Positions 34,483-45,000 of a stretch of 64,000 nucleotides of DNA are shown one piece after another. Source of the DNA: Mesorhabditis belari (taxonomy: Eukaryota; Nematoda; Chromadorea; Rhabditida; Rhabditidae); assembly GCA_958450365.1 (NCBI GenBank), contig CAUEEP010000915.1:1041001-1105000 (forward strand), written 5' to 3'. The notes below the pieces were generated by a model. The model was not told the DNA's origin. It ran no database searches and saw nothing but the letters and a program-made list of their open reading frames with translations. The translations under genes were made by a program, and so were the position numbers. Each line of letters opens with the position of its first letter. The stretch's first letter is position 1.

Positions 34483-36286
34483 ATGACCTTCTCAACGGGG
34501 CAACTATTATTTCTGCTTTTCTTCGCGATACAACTAATCGCCACAAAAGAAAGTCCCGAAAATTCAGAACACACTTCATATCATCCACGGAGGAGGGTCG
34601 TGTAAGTTTAATGATTCAATAATCTCGTTATCTTTTTAAATCTTTTCAAATTCCAAAGCCTTATCCCCATTTTGTTTGCTTAGGATTCACTTTTGCCTTC
34701 ATTAGCACTAATTTCTCTGTCGCTTCTTTTCAGATATCGAACCACTCCATCACCATTTGTTCTCAAGTTAGTTCTCTTTGATTAACAAAGCACTCGACTT
34801 GTCTTCACACTCACTAACATTTCAGGGATTTTGGATGATGGTTTTCTTGACAAAAGTCAAAGACGAAGAATTTCAAATGTAATAGTGTACTAACTGTTAT
34901 TGAAAAGAGAATCGTACTTTAATTTATTGATTGTTTTCTTTCTAGATGCGTTCACGGTGAAATGAAAGATTCGGGGAGATGCGCATGCGAAGAGGAATAT
35001 GTTGGAAAGCATTGTGAAAAGAAGAAAAATTGTGCCACTTTTAGAAGATATCGGAATGGAACGTGAGTTTTAAAATCAATCTAGTTTTTTCTTATTTATA
35101 AGAGAAGATCAACTTGATGTGTAAGCCATTCGGCGCAGAATTTCACGCTCATCATGATGCTGCTTTTCTTTTTTGCTACGGAGCACTCTGTCAAAAGTTA
35201 TACGCGTTTAATGTTTGTAAGGAGTTTGAAAAATCAAATCGCGACATTACAATCGTGTCTTCCGTGAGTTCAGCAGTTGCAGAGGTGGCCGAATGGTAGT
35301 GATTTAGAATGCAAGGCGAAGTCTCTTTGATTCGAGTCTTTTCTCGTAATTGTCTTTTTTTAGGTTTTAATGCAGTCTCCTTTTTAGAAAAGTTTTGTTT
35401 AGCTACGCTTTTTACAAAAATATCTTTCTTTAGCACAAAACAACATAAAGACACAAGGCATTTAAACCTAAAAAAAAAGACAATCAGCTACCGGACTCAA
35501 ACCAGAGAGGCCTCGCCTAACTCACTATCATTCGGCTACCTCTGCAACTGCTTAGCCTGCGGAAGACACGGTTGTAATTTCACGATTTGATTTTTCAAAC
35601 TCCTTACAAAACTTTAAACGCGTATAACTTTTGACAGAGTGCTCCGTAGAAAAAAAGAAAAGCAGCATCATGATGAGCCTGAAATTCTGCGTCAAAGGTT
35701 TGGCTAGCACATCTAGTTGACCTTTCCTTGTTAGTTGCCTTTCTTGTATCAATGGTTATGCTGGGCCTTTCTGCGAAGATATTATGTGCGATCATGGAGA
35801 AGTCGATCCAACAGGACTTAAATGTCTTTGTGAAAAGGTTAGAGGAAAGGAAAAGAATTAATAAAGCAATTTTTAGCCCTGGGTTGGTGAATTCTGTTCA
35901 GAACTTCAAACGGAACGAGTTTTATCCTATTACAACAATAAAGCTTATATGATGGGCCCATTGGGAGCATTGAGCATTATTCCAATGGGATTAATTCTAT
36001 ATTTCTGTGAGAAAATGGCTGAAAAGAGACAGGTGAAAATGTTAATTTGTTTTTTAAGAAGTTATTTCAAGTTTACAGGTTAAAAAGGAATCTAAATACA
36101 TCTAAATCTAAATTATTTCAGCTAAAACGAGTTCACGAACAAATGGGCGAAGATCATGATCGACGAGTGCTTGAAAGATTGTTGAAGAAAGAAGATGATC
36201 CCGGTGTTTTTGAACAATTATTGAAAAAGGAAGAGAAAGATGAGAAAGACGAAGAAAAAGAAGACTCTATTGCCAGCAATGTTTAA
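34483..36286 (+). CDS. EGF-repeat single-pass membrane protein, 247 aa
   Basis: Seven exons: 34483-34599, 34734-34766, 34826-34878, 34946-35062, 35735-35837, 35877-36032, 36122-36286. The ATG is directly preceded by a CTTTTCAG acceptor. Signal peptide about residues 1-20 (LLFLLFFAIQLIA). Two EGF-like modules follow: C69 VHGEMKDSGRC80 A C82 EEEYVGKHC91 and C108 LSC ... YAGPFC120 EDIMC125 ... LKC137 LC139 EKPWVGEFC148. Residues 164-185 (AYMMGPLGALSIIPMGLILY) form a membrane span; the cytosolic tail of about 60 residues is highly charged (RVHEQMGEDHDRRVLERLL, then a Lys/Glu run). This suggests a type I cell-surface protein. I do not recognise a named orthologue. At exon 1 the donor GTGTAA was chosen over GTAAGT two bases later because only it keeps exon 3 open. 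Confidence 0.82.
35107..35721. mobile_element. Inverted-repeat element with tRNA-like modules (in EGF gene intron 4)
   Basis: The left arm 35107-35290 and the right arm 35540-35721 are inverted copies of about 180 bp (GCAGAATTTCACGCTCATCA versus TGAGCCTGAAATTCTGC). At the inner edge of each arm, in opposite orientation, lies a tRNA-like stretch: GAGGTGGCCGAATGG...GATTCGAGTC on the plus strand and GAGGTAGCCGAATGATAG...GGTTTGAGTCC on the minus strand. These resemble the D-arm and T-arm of a serine/leucine-class tRNA. The spacer of about 200 bp is T-rich. The right end stops 13 bases before the acceptor of exon 5. Confidence 0.75.
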
Positions 36287-36365
36287 TATTTTAACTCTTT
36301 CAATCATTTTATACCAAAAAAAACTTATGAACCTCTCGATTTTCGTACCATTTTTTTGATGCTCA

Positions 36366-36783
36366 ATTAGATCTGCTTAACGAGTTCGAGCAAAATTTTT
36401 AGACAGTCTGCCTCTCTCTTCGATTTTTTTATTGTCCAAAGCTTCTTCGAGTATGAAACCTAGTTCCCCACACAAGCTCTTATTTTAAGCTTCATTTTGA
36501 TACTAAACATGGCTAGATTCTGTTTTGTCATTCTTTAGATTTTGATCATTTTAGATAAAAAATTTTTCTGGACTCGTTAAGCTAATCGAGTCCGGCGAAA
36601 GATTGATCGAAAGCTAAAGAATGATAAAACAGAACCTAGCCGTGTTTAGTATCAAAATAAAGCCTAAAAACAGAGCTTGCTGGGGAACTGGGTTTCATAC
36701 TTGAAGAAGCTTTCGGTCAGTAAAAAATCGAAGAGCAAGGAAAGCTATTTGAAAATTTAGCCCGGATTCGTTAAGCAGGCTCA
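36366..36783. mobile_element. Palindromic MITE P5, about 420 bp
   Basis: Inverted repeat with ends AGATCTGCTTAACGAGTTCG and GGATTCGTTAAGCAGGCT, arms of about 180 bp (for example TTTGATACTAAACATGGCTA against TAGCCGTGTTTAGTATCAAA) and a short AT-rich loop near 36560. Confidence 0.85.
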
Positions 36784-37230
36784 ACCCTGTCTCAAGTTGG
36801 GAATTTTGTGATTTATGCTTGAAAAATTTTGAATTCTTTTTTTTATTATTCTAAAAACAGTCTTTAGAAGAGCTTAGAAAAATAATAGGTTTTGTGACCT
36901 GATTCCTCTTCAATTTCATTAATAAAGTACAACATTCAATAAACATCCAGACAATATTCAAATTTTCTCCCCTTCTCATTGATTTCGGCATTTCTTTGAT
37001 CGAATCCCCATCTTTTCTTTGATAAATGCAACCGGTCGATCCTCACTTCTTTTTGCCTGATTCCAAGGATATTCTTCTCACCTCTCTATCCTTTTCACTC
37101 AAAGATCCCCCAAGCGGTGGATCATCCTCGACAGGCTGGGAAAATCCGCAAAATTTAAGATCAGTCAATATTTAAAACTTCTTACAATTAGTATTAGCAT
37201 TAAAAAGTTAAAAATGCTTTGAGTTATGGT
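36784..37230. other. Spacer, no gene seen
   Basis: AT-rich spacer. AATAAA at about 36920 and 36938 could serve the EGF-repeat gene as distal poly(A) signals. Confidence 0.5.
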
Positions 37231-38155
37231 GTCGTGACGATCTCGTGATCGAGATCAGCATGGAAATGACCAGCCAGGCACCTTTGTGGGCGAACGCCTA
37301 TTGTGCGAGATTTAATATGCGTCGCTATGCGTTCAACTCCAAATTTCAAAAATTTGAAGTCTTTGAACTTTAAAATGCAAAAAAAGCGGATCCCGGTGTG
37401 TTCCCTGTGTGCGTGCACAATCGCACTCGATCTGGCATACTTCACTTGCAGATATCGTTCTTTTTTGACTCGTCCAATCGGAAGCGTCCATTTTGGGTCA
37501 TCCGGTAACCAATCCGTTGTCTGCCCCATATGGTCACCGCTTCCCAAAACTAACCTCGGCTGTAGAATTGGCAAACCCAGTTCCGGCTCATTTTGGCCAC
37601 AATGGTGGGTTCTCCGCCGGTCGAAATGGGATCCCAAGTGCCTGCAAAAGGGTGCTGAAGGGAGCCGCTGTGAATTTTTGGATTCATCCCAAGGATTTCG
37701 GTCCGCAGGGGCAGCAAAAAACTCAAGAAACGACACTACATGGTGTTCCAAAGAAAAAATGCACTTCGGGTTTCAAATTTTTAAAATATTTCTGATGGCT
37801 CAAGGTGGCTCAGGAATAAGGTGCGAAAATGAGTTTTTTTGGGGTCGGGAAATTTGGATGTTTTTTTCATGATTTTTACCATATCACGATCCTCTCTATG
37901 GAAGAAATTCCTGAGCCACCACTATCGTGACGATATCGTGATCGAGATCACCACGGATGGAAATGGCCAGGCAGACACCTTTGTGAGCGAACGCCTATTG
38001 TGCGAGATTTAATTTGCGTCGCTATCCGTTCAACTCCATTGTGTGCAAGACGAGACCAACGCCAAATTTCTGTATAAAAGCAATGTGAACGAGCTGCCGA
38101 GGTGTGCCGTGGAGTCATCTCTACTCTCCCAATCCCAAACCACGGAACCAACTAT
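37231..38155. repeat. GC-richer block between two direct repeats
   Basis: 37231-37340 and 37924-38038 are direct repeats of about 110 bp (TCGTGATCGAGATCA, GCGAACGCCTATTGTGCGAG, GCGTCGCTATSCGTTCAACT). The 580 bp between them are clearly less AT-rich than the surroundings and open in several frames on both strands, the longest 175 codons on the minus strand (37751-37224). No start context, splice signal or recognisable domain supports a gene. The minus strand of 38040-38150 continues without interruption into similar sequence. It may be an unidentified transposable element. Confidence 0.6.
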
Positions 38156-38627
38156 TATTGCTGTAATAAAGATTATATCTAAACCAACAATAATCACTAA
38201 ATATGGGTTAAACTAGTCGGGAAATTAGCAAGTGAAAGGATTTGAATTGATCGAAACTTTAAGGGCTTCTTTTAAAGCAAATGTGACAAGTTTAAAGGCT
38301 AAAAGGTTGAAGATGAAGACTCCAAAATACTCTAAGATATGAATGAAACCTTCAGATAATATGCAAAACTAGTGCATGTAACCTTTAACAATCCTCAAGG
38401 TGAATTTATTCAAGTCTTCACCCTTTCCCCTTTCCATTTGCATGTCAATATCTCAGTAGGATGGCGGTGTCAAGTGTCTGCTCAATTACGCAACAAAGCC
38501 CATCTCTAAAAATATTTGAGCACCATGTCCTTCCTTTCTCAAAAAGTAGCCAAATAATGACGAGAATAACACTGTAGCGTCAAGTTTGTTTGACATCACC
38601 GACCTAAAGTAACATTTTGTTTTGTTT

Positions 38628-38880
<253 letters not shown>

Positions 38881-39046
38881 ATTGGAAAACTTTATTGAGC
38901 AAACTGATAAATAAATATTTTAAAGCACTGAAAAAAAAGATCAGATAATGTGGAAAATATAAAATCTCTTACCCGAAACAAAATCTCAAAAAAAGAAATG
39001 TCATGAGGTTTGATAAGGAAAAAATGGCACACACAAAAAAAGAAAT

Positions 39047-42000
39047 CTATCGGTTTTGGTACATTTTATCATAATCGATTGGGAAAAAGCCATTATTTGG
39101 GTTTAATTGTGCGAATTGAGGAGGAAAATGGAGTTGTGAGAAATCTTGATGAGATTGTAGGGGAATTCGGGGATCGAGATTCAGTGAAAGAGGAGGAGCG
39201 AAGGAGGAATCGGGCAACAACATTGATGGGCCGAACTTCTGATCGTACTGAAATTTGTGAAAGTGATGAAAGAAAGTTGTTTGAACCTTGATAAATTTAG
39301 ATTTCTATAGTTCAGTCGAAATTTTAACACAACTGTGATTAGTAGCTTAAAATAGACACACGAGTTTTACAATCATAGCCTGGAATGGAATTCTTGCACC
39401 TCTTCAATTTCAATGATTGATCTAGGGAACTTTTTGACTTATGTTCGCATGAATATCTTATGAAGATCTTGCGAATTTTTGCTCTATTTTTATCTATTAG
39501 GTTGGTGAATTTAAAACTGCGGGACTTTGAACTAAAATTTATTCAACATAAAACCATCAATTCATTCCAAATAATTTCCATTATTATTGACAACTTCTGC
39601 CCATTTTACAGGCAATTTGCGAATTCCTCTTTCGTAGTAGGATTTTGGTTTGTGTGTGAGACAAGTGTGAGACTCAAAAATGGAGGACTGTCCCAGTTTG
39701 AGCACTTTCTTCAAAAGAAACCCGTTTTGGTGTCAATAGAAAAGTTGTAGAGAATCAAAAATTAGGCTTATAGCCAAATTTCCAAAAAGATACACTCAGT
39801 AGTTTCGCTTAAAATGCAAGTTTTGTGAAAATTCGTAAATTTGGCATTTCTTGGAAACCAGTTTTTGAATCGTTCTGAAATTTTGGATATAAGCTTGATT
39901 TTTGATTCTCTACAACTTTTCCATTGACAGCAAAATGGGTTTCTTTTGAAGAAAGTGCTCAAACTGTCACATATGACAATAGCCCGCAGTTTTCAATTCG
40001 CCAACCCAATAGTTCAAGACAAGAAAAACCGAATCAAAAGCAGGCCGAATTTGCTTCAGATCCAGGCCAGATCAAATACTGATTTTGACAAAATCTTTTT
40101 GGTTTTAGAGCTTCGGCATTTTGATCTTTTGAATTTTGAATAGCGCTGGTCAAGATTATGCTGCTGAACAAGAGAAAGTCGCCAAGTTAAACAATATTAC
40201 AGATAGTGAGCGAAGGAAGGGAAAGGAGTGGCCCCGCAGTTTTCAATTCACCCCGAAAAGGCCCCGCAGTTTTCAATTCACCAACCCAATATTTACATCT
40301 TTTTCTTAACTCACTTGACATTCTTGTTGTTTCGGTGAAAATTCGGATTCAGCTGGTGTAGTTGACGAGGCATGACCCGAATCACCGCTCTCATCCAAAT
40401 CCGGAAACTCGCCAGCTTTCTCGTGCATCTAGAAATTAGAATTTTAAGATTAAATGATACTTACGGCCATATATGGCTTATAATCCCTAAGTACCATTAT
40501 TAAAATTCTATACATAGCCATATATGGCTCATATGGCTATGTGCCACTTCAACAATACATCCAGGACCATCAATTTGTTGCACAAGCTTTGCTGTTAGCT
40601 ATTCAACATAAACATCTCACATATAATTGTTGAAGTCCTTTGTTGTTAAGGGATTCATAGCCATATATGATGACTGCGGGGCTTAGAATCCGTAAGTAAC
40701 GATTAAATATGAAATTCTTTTCTTTCGAATAGTTTTTCATTTCACAAATTGCCTGCAGGTGCCCTCCCATTGGCACGCTGTCACTCAGCGCACTTCACTA
40801 GACGCTAATCCGACATATCAAGTGGGGAAATGGTTTGATTGTATCTTCATTTTATCCTTTTTCTTCTTTTGACAGAATTTCTACTCAATCTACACTCGAT
40901 TCGAGAGGTGAGAACAGGAAAATCCATCCATGAGGCTGATTGTTGCGCAAGATTATGGGACAAATCATTTGTGACCAAGAACAATCAATGTCTCTTTTAG
41001 GGGCTTGTGCTTCAATGAGCACACTCAAATTATAATTGGGTTTTGATTTGGTTTTGATTTGGCTTTGATTTGGTTTTGATTTGATTTTGATTTGAATGAA
41101 TTCAAAGGATGAAAAAAGACGATCAATTTTGAAGAGTTGACATTCTCAATCACAACTTATTTAAACCAAATCTAGATTTGAAACTTTTCATCAAGTACTA
41201 TGGTAACTTTGTTATAACGAATAGACTTTCTTATCGATATTATCAATACATCCCGGACTATCAATTTGTTGCACAGGCTTTGCTGTTAGCTATTCAACAC
41301 AAATATCCCACATAGAATTGTTGAAGTCCTTTGTTGTTAAGGGATCTATAGCCATTATCAATACAAACGTCATGCTCATGTTTGACCGTTCAGATCTCGC
41401 TTTCTAGAACAGTTATCAATCTACAAATTGTTTCATGGAAAGCCAAGAATGTCAGCTTTTAATTCCTATTTGATACATAGAGACTTTTAATGAGTAAGCA
41501 CCTCATAAACCTTATCGATACTTATCGATATCAAAAATATCAATTATCGATAAGCTTCTCGATAAGCATTGATGAGGTTTATGAGGTGCTTACTTATGCA
41601 AATTTGCTATGTGTGAGATAGCAATCAAAGTTGACATTCTTAGGTTTCCAATGAAACAATTTGCAAATTAATAGCTTTTCTAGAAACCGAGATCTGAACG
41701 GTTAAACATCAGCTTGTCACTTGTATCGATAATATCGATAAGCAAGTCTAATAACTAGGATAACTGTCTTATCAAGAGCTACGGTAACTTTTTGCAATTA
41801 CTGTTTAAAGCTTTTATCTCCAAACCTTCATATGTTTCCTTAAACTGCTCGGATGCGTATAGGTCTTCGCACAACTTCGAAGCTTACAAATATACGGCTA
41901 AATATTTATATTTATGAGTTTTAATATCTCAATTACCGTATTCATTTTGTCCGTTGTGTGCACGTGCATGTGTTTCTTTCGATCAGACGAATTGGCAAAA

Positions 42001-45000
42001 AATTTCTCACAGTGATCGCATTTGAATGGTTTTTCACCTGAAATCATTCTCTTTCCAATATTTACTGATTGTTGGTGAGAATTGCCATTGGCAGCACTTG
42101 AATATTTGAGTTTTCAACCCACTAGCAAAATTGAAGAATACTATTGACAAACAGAAAGGCGATAAGTGAGCAAGAATGGGAAAGAAAGAGGTTTTAAAGT
42201 TTTAAAGAGATTTTGATTGAAACTAGTGAGTCAAACAGCCATTGTCAGATAATAGTTGATTATTTTATTTAATCGAATGGATGAACAGGAAATTCGAAGC
42301 CTTACGAATCATTTTAAATCAAGTCTACTGTATCTCTTGACACCTTTGAGAAATAGTGACTAGACAACGGAAAAAAAATCGAGTTAAAGTGAAATGTCAA
42401 TATAAATCAGAGCGGTTAGTGGAATGGGCAATGGGGTAGGGGAATGGCCAATCTGAAAGGAACAGGAAAAGAGAAGAAAAGAGAAAAGAAATCTTACAAC
42501 AAGCCGACCATTCTCATGATCAAAAGAAGAAAAAGAATGAGATTTCCGTTTTAATGGCTGAAAATTTCCATTCGAAGCAATCACCATTTTCTTGGAGGTG
42601 AATTTTGGGACAACAGTTTTTGATTGGGTGTTTAGCGATTAACAGTTCTAACAATCGTAGCTGATACTGTCGATTTTTGAGCTTCGAGTTGAAACTGACA
42701 AAAGCTGAAATGGCTAACAAATTTGAGTTAAAAGAAAACTATTTTGCGCTTCTTCATAGACGAAATTTGTGAACAACTTTCTACTGGACTCTTAAGTACA
42801 ATACAGGATGCGGCAGGATTATTGCAACCGCCTCAAAGCATCGATGTTAGTTCCAACAACTATCTTGACATACTTAAGAAAGATCTAAGAAAGATTCGTG
42901 AGCCAAAAATCACTTTCGCGATAGGATGCTGCTTATGCTCACAAGACTCGAGTCGATTCAGGACTGGCGCAAGCAGCATTTTCCCGATTTTACCACTTTT
43001 AGGCCACAAGTCCCGATCTTAATCCGATGAATTTCAATGTTTGAAATGTTCTTGAAGCAAAAACCTACTCAAACCCGCATTTCAGCATTAAGCGCTTAAG
43101 AGATCTCTTCAAAAAGCTGATAAACTCAATCCCGTTTACTAGTTGGTTGGTGGATGGATTTCCCAAATTTCCCAGGTTTACATAGCGATTTTTTTAAAAT
43201 CAAATAATTTTTCTTCTTTAATATATCTTTAAAAATCAATTGTTAAAGTTTTTGAGTTGATTTTTCTTATCGTTTTTTTATTCTTAAAAATATTAGTTGC
43301 AATAATGCTGCCTTGTACTTTTTTGAGAACACACTACATCAATTTTGAGTTGTGTTGTGTTCCAAAAAGCTTCCAGAAAAGAAAATCTTGATTATTTGAT
43401 TATCTTGCTAGCTATGAAAATCAAAATGCTTTAAGATTAGTGTCAGTGAAGAGCTAACAATAAGCAACAATCATTTACCACCCCTAAGTGTTTAATCTCA
43501 ACTACTACTTGTTTCAAATGGGTTCAAGCAATTTGAAACAATCGAGAAGACGCAAAAACGGGTAATTAGCTCGTTGTTGACAAAGTGTATTCACGAAGAG
43601 GAAAAGATTGGGATGCCGCAACCATTGGAAAGGAAGTGTTCAACAATAAGCCCCACCTCACAATTAGCACCAAACCGGTGGGCTTAGGTCAATTGTGCAA
43701 CTCGGCTAATTGTTTCCTTCAACGAGTAAGAAGGAAACTTGGAAATTTGAAACAAGTTGCAGTACATTTCTTCAAAATTTTGAATCTTCATGGTTGTTTA
43801 TGTTGAGACTTTCTTCTTGCGCAATTTCCAATGTTTTCGTAACGATCAGCCGGCTCTATTCATGCGAGGGTTTATCCAAACCGTACATCCACTTCTATTG
43901 TCTTTATGGGAAATGAAAAAACACCGCCAGATCTGCACAGCCTCTTGAGCTTCGCGCAATCATCCCAACAACGATAATTAGGCTACTACTAATCCATGCG
44001 TTACTGAAGTGAATATAAAAAGAGCTTTGATTTAAAAAGAAAACTACTATAAACAAGCTAGATTTCAGATTTGTTAAAGGGAATTTGTGAAAGATTTGTG
44101 AATACTCCGGCCCAAAACTTGACTTTCAAGAATCACGGTCATTTATGTATTATTTATATATTATTCAATGCGTTTTAGTCTTCTCTACAACTATTGCCTA
44201 TATGAAAAACAAGGTTTCCAATCAAGAAATGAAGAAAAACGCAATTTTTGCTTTCCACCTCACCCTAAAGCGTAAATATTTGAGCGAAAAGTATATAAGG
44301 GTTTTATCCAATTGCATTTTGGCACTTACATTCTTTTCTTTTGCATCTATTTTCTCAAATTTAACAGCAATCTTAAATAATTTTTGTTTTTTTTTAATAG
44401 AAAACATTGCATTCTAAAAGAATAATTTTTAAAAAAAGTGAAAATCAGACTTAAGAAGATGTGAAAAACAGGTGCCCAATTTAACACTGACTTTCCTTAG
44501 GCCCAGGCTTACCTAGGCTTACGCTTAGGCTTAGGGCTTATGCTTAGGCTTACGCTTAGGCTTACGCTTAGGCTTACGCTTAGGCTTACGCTTAGGCTTA
44601 CGCTTAGGCTTACGCTTAGGCTTACGCTTAGGCTTACGCTTAGGCTTACGCTTAGGCTTACGCTTAGGCTTAACAAGTTTAACAAGTTTTTCACTTGTCA
44701 GATAAGAACTAAACGCTTTTTTTTCAAATCAAATGTCTATTGAAGAAGAAAGTGAAGCCATAGTGCATCTCATTGCCCCAATCAGGTGAATAGCCTTACC
44801 TCTTACCCTCTTTCTCATCCAAGATTCACCCCTAAAACCCCCATTCAATAGAGAAAGACTGTAAACGAATGGGTAAGGCTCGATCCCTCTGATTTGCATA
44901 ACGGAGCTGATCTGATTCAAGAATTCGACCCTAAATCAACCCCAGAAAGTGGAAATGTGATGGTTTTGGTTGAATTGAAAGATTCAAATAAATGACTGAG

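Noticed and set aside
37224..37751. 175-codon minus-strand ORF
   Set aside because: Open in several frames on both strands, bounded by direct repeats, no splice context or recognisable domain; kept as a repeat island and not as a gene.
42520..42720. Minus-strand ORF in ZIC intron 5
   Set aside because: No splice sites in phase with the finger exons and no zinc-finger or other motif.
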